Positions 11,813-22,833 of a stretch of DNA of 64,000 bases are shown here, in pieces. Made by a program: the position numbers and the translations under genes. The notes beneath the pieces are model-generated. The model was not told the origin of the DNA. It did not search any database and saw only the letters and a list, made by a program, of their open reading frames with translations. The number at the start of each line of letters is the position of its first letter. The first letter of the stretch is position 1. Source of the stretch: Lutjanus erythropterus (taxonomy: Eukaryota > Chordata > Actinopteri > Lutjaniformes > Lutjanidae); contig CM034604.1 of assembly GCA_020091685.1 (NCBI GenBank), positions 837,828-901,827 on the forward strand. Direction: 5' to 3'.

Positions 11813-14800
11813 GTTCACTCTGACTTTTACACTTTCTATATTTGGTGAACATTAGATAAGCATTTATAGGCTGTAATTTACAGACTTTCAGCATTCATCT
11901 TGTAAGAAAGAGCCTCTGTTGGCAGCTGACCAGCTGGAAGTTCTTTTACTTCCAAATTTCAAGTAAAGGAAGAAGCTTTTCTATGAAATACATTATATAT
12001 CACCAGAAATAGTTGCTGAAAACATGTGAAAAGACTAAGAACTATGTAGTGCTGAAGTGACAGCATTAGTCATTTAACTGACACTGACCTCTAGTGGCTG
12101 TGTGAATTATAACTCTTTAGCAGGAGTTAAGGTGGAAGTAAGAGCGCTGTTGTTGGAGAGCCACAAAACTCCAGGGTTGCAGGTTGGTCTGGATGGACTC
12201 GTAAACATTTCCTGCCATCAGTCACTATTCTTTTAACCATGACCATGATCACTTCCTAATCTTAACCTAGGGCTGTTAGTTTCCTAAACTTAACCACTCA
12301 TGCATTATAGATGTAGTAGATCAAGAATTAGTGAAATTAATCATGCGTGTGTGTGTGTGTTTTTGAAGGCACTGCATCAGAAAACACTTATGGGTAATAG
12401 CGTTCTTTTTTGGTTTGTTTGTTTTTGCCATTTTGCCATTACTTTTTAATACTGAGAGACAGATAGGAGCAAAGGGACAGAGACAGGGGTATAACATGCA
12501 ACAAAGACCACTGAGCACTCTGAGCCATTTCACTTTCAAATCTTTGCCCATGTGTAGTTTGATGTTAGTAGATTAGAGAACAGCTCATTCACCTTCCTTG
12601 TTTCACAGTAGCATACTAACCAGCCAGTCCATTGATTCTAACCTGCAGTCACATTCAAGCTCTAGCCTTTGTGTTTTTTCAGCGTCACTTTTGCCAACTA
12701 AGCCTGTTTTGTGTAGGTTAAACAGTTTTGTTGCTCAGAACAGATGCCTTGTTGAACAGTGTTTCTGGCTATTGTTCAGGAGAATACAGGGTTGGCAGAG
12801 ATGCAGAGGCAGAATATCAGTGGAAATGGAAGATGAAGACCTGCAGAAACATTTCATTCCAGTGACAGCCAGCTCATCCATCAAAACCAAAAAGTCAATG
12901 TAGTTGATCAAAAAGGAAGGGTTAATAGGAGGTGGATGGATTGAAGAAGCTGCTCAGGTTGCTCCTTTGAAGAAGATGACAAGAACATGGTACTGGAATT
13001 TTACCTTCTTAAGTTTCTTTAAAATACAGCTGTTTTTGATGGTGGAGATGTATAATGTCCATGACAGGTTCAAGTTCTAAAACTGTTCATCTGTTCCACC
13101 GATGTAGGGGGTGTACGCCTCCTTTTCTGAAAATGAATAAACAGCTTCTTGGGTTTGCAGATGTTGAGCAGCAAGACCATTGATTTCCTCCTGATATAAA
13201 GTCTCATTGTTGTTTGAAATCTGGCCAGTGATGGTGTTGTCATCTGCAAACTACACAGTAACATTATCCCCATGTCAGGGCTGCAGTCATGGGTGTACAG
13301 TGTGAACAGGAGGGGCTGAGAACACAGCCCTGAGGGGCTCTGGTGTTGAGCACTAAAGTGGAGGAGGTGAGACTGCTAATCCAAACTCTCTGTGATCTGT
13401 TTGTGAGGAAGTCCAACATCCAGTTGCAGAGTGTGGTACTCAAGCTCAGTGTGTTCAGTTTGCTAATCAGCTTTAAGAGAGAGATTGTGTTGAATGCTGA
13501 GCTGAAATCAACAAATAGCTTTCTGAAGTGGATGTTGTTTTCTTCAAAGTGAGTGAAGACTGAGAGGAGGGCAGTGGAGATGGTGTTCATGGTGGATCTA
13601 TTGGTTCTGAATGCAAACTGGTGAGGTGCAGGCTGGTGTGGATGTTGTTCTTTAAGTGCTGGAGAACCAGTTTCTCAAAGACCTTCATCAGAATGGGAGT
13701 GAGTGCCATAGGGCAGTAGTCATTTAGACTAGACACTGCAAACATTTTATGCACAGGGATGATGGTGGCTGTTTGAGGCAGGTGGGAAGATTCTGAGTGA
13801 CAGTTGTGTGACAGTTGTATGTTAAAAATGTCAGTAACAACATCATCTAGCTGATTGGCAAATTTTTAGTACAGCCGAGGACATCATCAGGCCCAGCAGC
13901 TTAACTCTTATTCACTTTCACCAGGACTTTTCTCACATCCTCTGTGGCCGGCCCTCTAGAGGTGGAGTAGACCTTACAGCTGACTGTTTTCTGATGAGAT
14001 CAAAGCAAGCACAAATGTGTTTAGCTAATTTGGCAGCGTGGCCTCAAACATGATGGGGGCACTGTGATGTTCTGCATCTCTTGCCACATATCTCCACTTT
14101 GCCTACTTGATGCCAGCTTTCCAGTTTGTTCTGGCGGTGCTATAAGTCTCCTTGTCACCTGACCAAAAGGCAGCTTTATTGTATCTAGATAGAGCACTCA
14201 CCTCTCCATTCATCCAGGCTTTTTGGGTGGGAATGATTATGTCTTTGTTTTCAGCACATCATCAACACATTTGTTGAGATGTGATGTAACTGACAATGTA
14301 TATTCCTCAAGACTGATGGTTCTCCTGGGTGGTAGGATTTCTGAGCATCTCCCAGTCTGTGCACTAGCTTTACTATAAACTCAAGATTCTGTTCCATTCT
14401 AAAATTATTATTGAACACTTTCAAGGTTTGACATTGTTTTTATTTGACAGACAATGAAACAGAACAAGCTATATAAAAGCAACACTAAAGAAAGAAATTT
14501 AGTGGGAAAACTAAATTATACAAAAACTGTATACACATGTATTATCAGTGTTATATGAGTGTTTTGCATTATCCTGCAAATATAAAAACTTTTTATAGTG
14601 GCTCAATACAGATATCATTTTTGTATGATCCCTTTACCTAGTGACCAACACAAGGCCCCATCAGCTCTTTATTACAAAGGTGAAGCAGTTTGGTGGCTCC
14701 TCCTCCTTTGTCAGAAGGTCCCAGTGGACAGTGGAGCAGCTCAGACAGGTCAACGGCATCAATCCCAACAAGGTCAGCAGCATCTGGACATCCTGTTCTT

Positions 14801-17800
14801 ATATGTAGTACTCTACCAATGTATCTGTTATAATACTATTGCTGTTGCTCAACAAATTCACAACTGTTCCAAGTTGACATTAGTACAGCAGAAACTCTGC
14901 ATATCTTCCATCACAGACTGAAAACTCATCTGTTCAGACCGCATTTTGGCCAATATTTCTTGCCGTTTTGGGGTTGTATCCACATTGTTGAATGCCCTTA
15001 TTGTAAATCTCCTTGGATAAAACCATCAGCTAAACAAATGTAATTCCATTCTCCTGTATTCTTTCAGGACAGCCCAGAGTTTGACCTGGTGTTTGACAAT
15101 ACTGTGGACCAGTGGGTGGCCAGCTCATCAGCAGAAAAATGTATCTTTGTCCAGATCCTGTACCACGCCTGCCAGACCTACTGGGAGGGGAAGCAGGAAG
15201 TCTGGGAAAGGCTGGCAAGCTAAGCAGGGGGCCGCCAGAGAAAGCAAGTCAGTCTGCTCACCACGAGGTCAGAGCTGGTCCCAGTGACTCCCCACCTGGC
15301 CCTGCATCCAGAACCCTGAAAGCCCGGCGGAAGAGCTACGTTCCTCCCAAGCGGGCAGAGTTCATTAACTGCCAGTCCAAACTCACAGGAGGTAGTATTA
15401 CAGAGTTAATCACTGAGTTCATATGTGAGTGAACCCAGTTGTAATGTGTTGTCCTTGTTCTTTCAGATGCCCGCACCATGAACCTGGTCATCTACGCTGC
15501 AAAGCCTTCTTGAATCGTATGAAGAAACTGATGGTTGCAAACCAAAGATCACCAGGTCAAGATGCAGCAGTGACTAAAGGGGCACTTTTATCATTTCAGG
15601 TGGGATTTATCAGGCAACAAGTAAAGACTCATTTCTTCAAGTTGATGTGTTGGAAGCAGGAAAAATGGGAGTGACTTTGAAAAGGACCAGATTGTGATGG
15701 TTAGGCGACTGGGTCAGCGCATCTTTAAAACTGCAGGTCTTATGGGTCCCGGTATGCAGTGGTTAGTATTCACCAAAATGTACAGGACTTAAAGGATCTG
15801 CTGCTAAAGTCTTGGTATCAGGTACCACAGGACACCTTCAGAGGTCTGCAGAGTCCAGGCCTCAACAGTTCTGTTTTCAGAAACCTACACAATGTTACAA
15901 CACTGGATAGATGGTTTCAATGCTATGGCCGATCTGTGTAAGTTTATTAGTTATGGTTAGTTCTACTGAGCCTGTCAAAATAGTCACACTGTGCTTTCTG
16001 TGGCTCAGGAGGAGCTTTGACAAGTCTGAAAACCCTGATGATATCATGGTGATGTCATCAGGATTATGTCCAATTATGGTTGAAGATTACATATTTATAT
16101 TGAGATTGAAAGATGAGGATATTTACCAGGCAGGAGAGTTTAATGAAAAGATGCACTATGGTTACATTGTGGGAAATGTAGGATCCATTAGTTTTGGAGT
16201 TTGACCAACACTAGGGACTAAAAGTCAGTACATCTCTGACAAGTTCCTCAATTGAAGTGACACTAAATTCCTTGAGTAATCCTTTAAATGGTTGAAACTA
16301 CTAAACCTTAAGAGGTGTAATAATAAGACTAAGGCTGATACAATAGCTTTTACCAGAATGTATCCTCGCAACTATTTATATGCTGGTCCAACACAGTCTC
16401 ACTGCCAAGTCATCAAATACATCAGCTTGGTCAGTGGCCTTATATTTCAAACTGTGATGCTGTAGGTACCCCTCTAGCATCAGTTTTGCACATGCAGGAC
16501 TCCCCGCTCACCTGTCTCCAGAAACACAAACTTGTTGCAGTATGGTTACATCTATTATCAAGCGAGCTATAAGGGAACAGAGAAGACACACTTTGGGTTT
16601 TCAGAGTGTGATTTCTATACAACAGAAAAAAAAACAGATTCATGAAGATATGTTTCTTTTTATTCATTCTGAACAGACAGTAGTGCAACTTTCAAAGATG
16701 GACAAAATCTTCTGAGATCTGAGGTAGAAATGTGCCCACTGGCAACTGAAAAATGAGAACATTTCAAACATTTCTGTATTACACTGTACAAACACTGAAC
16801 AAACACTTTCTCAAAGGCATCAGGTCACAGTAAAACTGAAAAACAACTCTTATGCTCTGAAATTGAAAATGCAAAATAAAACTTGTATTTGAGTGTTTTA
16901 TGTTTTACACCTTGCCTATAAACATTGAAAGCACCCAAACATGTATGCATTGTTCTGTCAGCAGTTAAATTGGCATGTTTGTGTTTCCATTCAACAACCC
17001 TACGATTCTGGAACAATGCAGACACACAATCCTTGTCTTATTCTTATTCTGTGCTGGTGTTTCTGTAGGCTGAACAGGAACCCAAACTGTTCCTAAATTA
17101 ACTGATTTAAAGGAGGCAGCAGGCCTTCCAGCCCTGGTGTTTCATTTGCGCTCACCATAATGTGACTGACAGATTGTTCCACCAAAGATGCTCTACATAA
17201 CAAGATGATGCAATACAAGTTGTGCCAGTGGTATGAAATGATAATGATTTTTTGACACTTTCTGACTCCTAAATGGATCAGGAGAGTTTGAAGTGTGTAA
17301 AAATCATGTGGCTGGATGGAAGCAGATACAGGACAAATTAAATTTTTGCACCTTGTTTAGTGGTTTGTTTTGATCTGCTGACTTAATGTGCTGAATGTTG
17401 TCATGGAGCGTATCTGTGTTTCTGAGGCAGAGACAGGTGTCTGGATTTGTCTGTCTGAATGTTCTGAACATGGGTCTATTATTTACTTCAATGACTATGG
17501 AGTAAATGAGTCGGTCATAATCTGCACTCACATTCACTTCTCCCATCGGTTTGAATCGACTCTGGACCTGTTTCTTGTCTCCTAAAGGGCGGGGCAATGC
17601 TGAAACCCACATGACACAGATACACTTTCGCCTCTGCTTCTTTCTCAGGATCATTTTTAACAGGAACTTTCCTGCATTCTCACTATATTCTGGGATTGAA
17701 AACAACAGGTTCCCAGCCTACCTCCAGTGTATACCACCATGACTCCTCAGGTCATATCATCCTGGGCTTCATGAGAGTCTCTCTGGGTTATTTTCCCCTC

Positions 17801-19437
17801 TGTCTTTTTGTCCATTGTCCTCGCTGCACTGCACCTCTCTGCTGCAGCAGAAAGGCCTCTCTGTGATGCGGCGGTCAGATGAGAGGAGACTTTGTTTATT
17901 TCGGGACGTCGGTACAATAGGCGGTCTTTAGGAGGCCAAGGCTCAAAGACTGACAGGGAGCACGGAGCACCATTGAACCCACTGACAGGGCCAGTGTAAT
18001 GGGTGGAGACGTGCCAGGCTGCAGCAGGGCACTGAGTTACAGCTCAACAGCACTTCATACTTAACCTCAGTCGACCTGCGACATGTGCTGCTGCTGACAG
18101 TGATAAGGCAGGATGATTTCCTGTGAATCAGATGGGGAATATTCTGTAGAGTTCAGGGACAGGGTCTGGCTCATAGGCACAGGGTCACAGGCACTGACAC
18201 TCTGAACTGCATTTAGTAAAACTGGATACAAACAGAGCTGGTACACAGTTTAGTTCAGGAAAAGGTTGATGGCCAACAAAAGTGAATGTATGCATTTAAA
18301 CTTCTTTTTCTTTGCCTTTTGCATGTCACTTAAAGCAGAAGTTAGTGAGAAAAACAGGTTTTGAAGAAGATTTCTGTCTGGTTTTGTATCGAAACAGGAG
18401 AATTTGTCTTTCCTGCATGATTTCAGGGTTATGTAGTGACATGACTTTGAAAATCCTTTGTCATCCACTGTGTCCTCTCTGTTCAGGTGTTGAATGCTCC
18501 TTCTCATATTCAACTCAAATCTCTATGTATGATGGTGGAAACTGTTGTGATATACCAGGTGTCTAGTCTTATAGGTAGGCTTATATTAATAGGCAGGTTA
18601 AGACTGTGCCTGTTGAAAATAGTAAACATGTCTGACTGACATACAGTACATTTGAAACTGTGTCCTTAATTTTTAAGCTGTTAGACTGTATGCTCACATA
18701 CCAACCAGGCCAGTCTGTGATGGTCGGCACTGTCCTCAGTCTGTCTGTCCGTCTGTCTGTCAACACTTAGCCACTTGTTGTTGAGATATCTTTTGCTGGA
18801 CCAGACTGTCACAACATATGCATATTCATTAGGGCTGCGTGCCAAACTCTTTTCAGGATGCCAATTTACTCGGTACTTAAGAGGATCGATTCACATTAAT
18901 TCCATACCAATATGATATTCAGCATGACATTTTGTTATTAGAGCGTAAAGAACCAAAAAAAAAGGTACTGTTGGGTATTGGTACCAAGTTCTAGCCACTG
19001 TACTTGTACAGGTATTGGTATGTAATATTCATGGTCCCAGCATGAATTATGTAATACATTTCCTTTTACATGCTTTGTCTTCTTTTGTATGTATGAACAG
19101 GTCAGCATGGGCATCGTTCCACAGGAGCACCATGGGTAATGTAGTTCAGAGGATGAATGTGTCTCTTGGGGCGTGGAGACAGACTGACTCGAGCTGAGGA
19201 CAAGACGGTGGAGCTGCTGCACAAAGCCCAACAGTTTGCAGACACTGCTCACAAGGTGACACACACATACATCTTGTTCTACAACACACACCTCTTCAAC
19301 AAGAGAAATATTGGACAATATAACTCATAAAGATGACTAGAGTTCAGATTTTAGTGTACATTTTATTAATTTTAATTAACACAAACATATGTGATGTTTT
19401 ATTTCCTGTGCAGCTGGCTCTGAAGTATTCAAAGTAG
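11659..19437 (+). CDS. stxbp6l: Amisyn-like protein (syntaxin-binding protein 6 family), coding span with introns
   Basis: Amisyn (STXBP6) binds syntaxin and SNAP25 through a VAMP-like C-terminal SNARE motif and binds phosphoinositides through an N-terminal PH-like, Sec3-type domain, restraining vesicle fusion. Here the N-terminal domain is spelled by three exons with clear family blocks: 'INKEVFIPRDERLL', 'FVRRSQWTVEQLRQVNGINP', 'EFDLVFDNTVDQWVASS' and 'FINCQSKLTGG'. The SNARE part is 'RGDRLTRAEDKT' to 'AQQFADTAHK', ending 'LALKYSK'. Intron phases agree between exons. The name stxbp6l is chosen because the match to STXBP6 is clear but diverged, and the linker after 'HACQTYW' is much longer than in mammalian amisyn. 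Frame changes occur at about 15182-15200, 15495 and 19167-19171. It may be a pseudogene, or an intact gene in sequence with indel errors. Family identity is firm; paralogue and integrity are not. Confidence 0.85.
13075..14390 (-). pseudogene. Decayed L2/CR1-type LINE in intron 2 of the amisyn-like gene
   Basis: On the minus strand the longest frame (13264-13590) reads 'LFVDFSSAFNTISLLKLISK', 'NWMLDFLTNRSQRVW' and 'APQGCVLSPS', the RT palm of L2/CR1-like LINEs. The catalytic box FADD follows at about 13237-13248 in a shifted frame, and 'FRKRRRTPPTS' comes after it. The upstream part (13930-14390) matches the segment between endonuclease and RT of the same group. Stops and frameshifts throughout show a dead copy. 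It lies opposite to the host gene. Confidence 0.8.
14642..14772 (+). CDS. stxbp6l: Amisyn-like coding exon 3
   Basis: The acceptor 'tttacctag' ends at 14641. The first two bases complete the valine codon split from the previous exon, giving 'VTNTRP'. The exon adds 44 codons including 'ITKVKQFGGSSSFVRRSQW' and 'EQLRQVNGINPNK', and ends in phase 0 before GTCAGC. No stop or shift is present. This is the best-conserved segment against vertebrate amisyn. Confidence 0.88.
14862..15008 (+). mobile_element. LINE 3'-end fragment in intron 3
   Basis: The segment includes 'agactgaaaactcatctg' and ends 'ccttggataaaacc..cagctaaacaaatgtaa', which resembles the C-terminal codons and short-repeat tail of fish L2-like LINEs ('LKTHLF' type end). 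Only about 150 bp is left. It ends about 60 bp before exon 4. Confidence 0.55.
15068..15391 (+). CDS. stxbp6l: Amisyn-like coding exon 4, with a frame change
   Basis: After 'ttctttcag' the frame reads 'DSPEFDLVFDN', 'QWVASSSAEKC' and 'FVQILYHACQTYWEG', then hits TAA at about 15222. The family block 'EFINCQSKLTGG' near the exon's 3' end is in the frame one base back, and that frame is open from 15112. A missing base between about 15182 and 15200, in a G-rich run, explains both. The segment in between (about 50 residues, basic and Ser/Pro-rich) has no counterpart in mammalian amisyn as I know it. The donor is GTAGTA at 15392, phase 1. Confidence 0.8.
15467..15555 (+). CDS. stxbp6l: Possible extra amisyn-like exon 5, with a frame change
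   Basis: A strong acceptor 'ttgttctttcag' and the donor 'ccaggtcaag' bound 89 bp. Joined in phase it reads 'DARTMNLVIY' and then a stop. After 15495 the frame one base back stays open as 'RCKAFLNRMKKLMVANQR'. Allowing one missing base, the exon is phase 1 at both ends and can be skipped without harm. I know no counterpart in mammalian amisyn, so it may be paralogue-specific or a chance exon. Confidence 0.45.
15585..15938 (+). mobile_element. Truncated Tc1-like transposon in an intron
   Basis: The + strand encodes a broken N-terminal Tc1 transposase helix-turn-helix ('IVMVRRLGQRIFKTAGLM'), then after an internal deletion 'ggacaccttcagaggtctgc' from the 3' part of the same family. It ends 'tgctatggccgatctgtgta', a known type of Tc1-like terminal repeat. 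The left inverted repeat is missing and there are stops, so it is inactive. Confidence 0.7.
15940..19100 (+). other. Long intron of the amisyn-like gene, no further exon found
   Basis: About 3.2 kb without a recognisable exon. Near 18835-19020 is a piece of a common fish repeat with 'tattggtacc'-type motifs. Several open frames of 60-130 codons occur on both strands but show no family features. Confidence 0.5.
19106..19255 (+). CDS. stxbp6l: Amisyn-like SNARE-motif exon, with a frame change
   Basis: The exon encodes the VAMP-like coiled coil: 'GNVVQRMNVSLG' in one frame, then 'RGDRLTRAEDKTVELLHKA' and 'QQFADTAHK' in the other. The shift lies at about 19167-19171, directly before the arginine that occupies the central ionic layer of R-SNAREs. 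A loss of two bases (or gain of one) fits. The donor GTGACA is at 19256, phase 0. The start at 19106 is chosen because it gives phase 1, matching upstream exons; 19101 has a similar acceptor but the wrong phase. Confidence 0.8.
19414..19437 (+). CDS. stxbp6l: Amisyn-like terminal coding exon
   Basis: After the acceptor 'atttcctgtgcag' the frame reads 'LALKYSK' and stops at TAG (19435-19437). This matches the short, lysine-rich C-terminus of amisyn, including the same position for the last intron. Too short to be found without the family model. Confidence 0.75.
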   Translation: MALKYSK

Positions 19438-19658
19438 AGTGTGTTGGAAGATGGATTCAGTAACAAGGACACTAACACTCTGCAGCCTGGGCCCAGCAGA
19501 GGCAGCTAACTCATGACAGCCTGATGGTGAGAAGACACATGGAGAAAGAGCGACTCTCAGACTCTTTGGACTGTCACTAAACTGCTTCCTTCACAACAGA
19601 GTGCAGCAGAGATAACCAAACACTCTGTGATTTTATTGTATTGATTATGATTTTTCAC

Positions 19659-20012
19659 TAGGGCTGGGCAATATATCAAGATTATATTAATATCGTGATA
19701 TGAGACTAGATATCATTGTAGATTTTGGATAGTGTTATATCCAAATGTATATACATGTTTGTGACCGTTTTTTTGGTTTTAAAGTAAAGTGATTTCATTT
19801 CTGAACTTGCCTGACTGTTCTATGATTTGTCTTTACCCACTTACTCATTATATCCGCATTACTGATGATTATTGATCAAAAATCTCATTGTTGTCATATT
19901 TTGTAAAGCACCAGTAGTCATCCTGCAATATTGTTGCAATATTGATAAATATATTGAGGTATTTGGTCATAAATATTGTGATATTTGATTTTCTCCATAT
20001 TGCCCAGCCCTG
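19659..20012. mobile_element. hAT-type MITE
   Basis: The left end 'tagggctgggcaatat' and right end 'atattgcccagccct' are near-perfect inverted repeats. Flanking 8-mers TTTTTCAC (19651-19658) and TTTTACAC (20013-20020) match at 7 of 8, typical of an aged hAT duplication. The interior is AT-rich with many 'atattg' motifs and codes for nothing. Confidence 0.85.
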
Positions 20013-20746
20013 TTTTACACTCTGTCTCATGTCCTGAGGATCATCTGACTGTGTTCAAGATGAATCTTCATGAAAGAGAAAGCTGGACTTGTAGATTGAA
20101 GCTGCATTATTCTTATTTAACACTCTTTCTATAATTACTTTAAACACCTCATTTATTTTGTCATGAAACTGCTCTTAAAAGACACCTGGCTGACATAAGA
20201 TCTGTGTGACAGGTATCACTACTCAGGGTGAAAGGTATTTTTTGTAAAGTTTCTTCACAACTTAATTGGATTTGACTAAATGTTTGATTTAACACCAGTC
20301 TGCACTTTGTTATCACCTGTTGTGTTCCTGATGTGTCTGTGTGTGTGTGTCTGTGTGCATGTGTGCAACACAGCACATTTTCATGTTGTCAAATCTGTGT
20401 TCTTCTCTATGTTCACATCAATATGTCCCTAACACTCATCAAATTGTCTCTTTATATTTTGTCTGTAGTTGTGTGTCTTCTGGTCTGTCTATGTTTTTGT
20501 CTGTGACAGCTGAGTGGAGGTGGATCAGGTGAGCTGAGAACAGTTCCACAGTGAGCAGTGTCAGTGAAGCTGGTCTGTGTGGAGAAGTCAGAGTGACTTT
20601 AGAAGGTCCATGTGTTGAAACCCTCATGTTTCTGTTACTCTGTCAGTAATTTGGTGTAAGACTGTTTTAATTTTGGCTTAATATATGTGATGTGCATGTC
20701 TCCGATGTATTAACTTTGTGACAACACTCCTCCTGTCTTTGAAACA

Positions 20747-20752
20747 ATTAAA
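20747..20752 (+). promoter_or_regulatory. Candidate poly(A) signal ATTAAA
   Basis: This is the second most common vertebrate poly(A) hexamer, followed within 40 nt by T/G-rich sequence ('ctgtatgctgagccttgttt'). It is the first good candidate downstream of the amisyn-like stop codon. Confidence 0.35.
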
Positions 20753-21023
20753 AAGCCTGGACCTGTACTGTATGCTGAGCCTTGTTTTCACATTCATCCA
20801 GGACAGCAGCTGTTCAGCTTTTGACCACAAGATGGCGCTCACAGAGCAAAAACACATCAGCACCACAGCACAAACACAAACAGCTGAAATGTGACTGAGG
20901 ACATTTCAAATAGATTTCTTTTCAGTCATAAAAATCTGGTTTTGGCATAGAGCAGCAATGAAGTCAGGATAAAAAGAAGTGGAGTAACCTACCTCCTTCA
21001 ACTTTTAAAAATCTATTTACATA

Positions 21024-21636
21024 CAATGGTGGAAATCAAGTTCAAGTAACATTACATTATGAAAATATTACTCATTTATAACTAAAAGTACTTAAGAAAA
21101 TTATAAAGTATTCTTCTCAAAATTACTCAGAGTATTAGTTACTTTTAATGGTTGATGATTAATACATCATCAACAGCAGCCTTCAGTCAAAGAGGTTTCT
21201 GTTTCTTCAAATCTTCAGTCAGTCTTCTTTGCTGTTCTGCTCAGTGCTCTGAGTCACCTCTTCAAATAATTAATAATGTATAAGAATAACATTTTTCTTT
21301 ACTTTTACTCATTTTCAATTGTTTTCTGTCTTGTTTTATATTTTTCTCATTTTAAATTTTAGTTTCCTTATTCAACAAATGACTCCACCAGACAAAATAA
21401 TGATAAATGAGGTGCAATTATTGCTGTTTCTAGACTATAGATTAAGTATTCATGCATACAGTTTTAATTGGTTTGGATAATTCAACTTGTACTCAATACT
21501 CAATTATAATTTTAAAGTAACTAGGTAGATTACATAGCGTAATAAATATTTAATTACAAGTAAAACCACAGACTTAAAAATCTACTCATAGAAGTACCCA
21601 AAAACTACTTAATTACAGTAATTTGAGTATTTGTAG
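21024..21636. mobile_element. hAT-like element, family 'GTGGTGGAA', copy 1
   Basis: The left end 'caatggtggaaatcaag' and the right end 'agtaatttgagtatttgtag' match copy 2 at 22834 in the same orientation. The proposed 8-bp flanks are TTTACATA (21016-21023) and TTTATATA (21637-21644), 7 of 8 matching. The interior shares 'aaattactcagagtattagt' with copy 2. No transposase. Confidence 0.6.
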
Positions 21637-21875
21637 TTTATATACATGCAGACTAGGCTTATTTTCATTATTGATCAATCTGTTCATCATTTTCTCTATT
21701 AATCAATTACTCATTTGGTCCATAAAATGGTGAAAAATATTGATCAGTGTCCAAGATGCGTCCTCAAATGTCTTGTTTTGTCCAACTCAAAGATATTCAG
21801 TTTACTGTCAGAGAGGAGAAAAAGAAGTGAAATCAGAGGATTTTTCTTACTAATTGGCTCAAACCAATTAATTAA

Positions 21876-21917
21876 TATGATATATATATACATATATATA
21901 TATACATATACTGTATA

Positions 21918-22001
<84 letters not shown>

Positions 22002-22012
22002 TATATATATAT
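21876..22012. repeat. (AT)n microsatellite with interruptions
   Basis: About 135 bp of nearly pure alternating A and T, with internal 'acatat' and 'ctgtatat' interruptions. It is self-complementary and could form hairpins or cruciforms. It directly precedes a truncated MITE. Confidence 0.95.
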
Positions 22013-22014
22013 CT

Positions 22015-22211
22015 TTCCATCCATGCTGTTACAGTGATGATGCAACATGGCCTCTGTGGAAGGAGCTGCTCCTCTGTGGATATAATCTTCAAGGTAAAAA
22101 CACAGTGATTCTCATTTTCAGGTGATTATACACTTATAAAACATACTGATGAATATATATTCCATTGCATATTCTGACAATAGATCTGCCAAAAAATTAG
22201 ACATTGGACCT
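22015..22211 (+). mobile_element. TTAA-type MITE, truncated copy
   Basis: The sequence from 'tgatgatgcaacatggcc' to 'acattggacct' followed by TTAA (22212-22215) matches the right part of the MITE at 58613-59642, in inverted orientation. Shared blocks include 'tttcaggtgattatacact'. The left part is missing at the AT repeat. Confidence 0.7.
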
Positions 22212-22459
22212 TTAACATGCCTACTTTTTCTAGGAATGGGAAAATAATCTTCAGGAGTCATTGTCTAAATTTAGTTCAGAGTATATATTTAGAAACAAGC
22301 TGTCTTGTTGTGTTCACTCTTTTAAATCTCTGCTGTTTGAAAATGATCAAGAAAAATGATCAGAAGAAAAATGAAGCAAACCAACACTGAGAATGTATTT
22401 TATTACAGCCTACTAATCATCCTGAACACTGTCAGCCTGGACCTGAGCACTGCTCACAG

Positions 22460-22681
22460 TTCTGTCCTGACATCCTGTCTGTGGACACTGGATGTGTCCA
22501 CACAGCCAGAGGACAACACAAAGTGTCACCGCTGTCATTTGATGATGGTGATGTAGTGTTCCCCACAGCTGAAACAGCAAGGACCCAGGACAGGTGTCCG
22601 AAGAGGTCAAAGGTCATCAACCAGGAGCCAGAGGACAGCTGGAGGAATATCAAGGAGGACATTCACATCTTACACCAGATG
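22460..22681 (+). CDS. Possible terminal exon of an unidentified gene
   Basis: After an acceptor-like 'actgctcacag' a frame of 73 codons runs to TGA at 22679-22681. It is polar and fairly charged, with 'TAETARTQDRCPKRSKVI' and 'NQEPEDSWRNIKEDIHILHQ', and looks more protein-like than neighbouring frames. No domain is recognised and no upstream exon was found. Poly(A)-like hexamers lie 1.2 kb downstream near 23870-23915, beyond a hAT element. It could equally be a chance frame. Confidence 0.25.
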
Positions 22682-22833
22682 TGAGACAGAGTGAACATCT
22701 GTCTCCATACAGTTCACCTATTATGACACGGTTAAAAGCTCTGGGAAGAGCAAAGTAAGTGGACCTTAAGTTTAGAACATATAGAACTCATCACATATAT
22801 CAGACTGTCACTTTCAAGTTCTTACCTGATAGC

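Larger units (their letters stand above)
19438..20775 (+). other. stxbp6l: Presumed 3' UTR region of the amisyn-like gene
   Basis: No coding signal follows the TAG at 19437. The first plausible poly(A) signal is ATTAAA near 20747. If transcription runs that far, the UTR is about 1.3 kb and includes a hAT MITE. The extent is inferred only from the signal. Confidence 0.4.

Noticed and set aside
21715-22125. Open frame of 136 codons running through the AT repeat
   Set aside because: Most of it is translated (AT)n giving Tyr-Ile repeats; the reverse strand is equally open there. It is simple sequence, with no gene.
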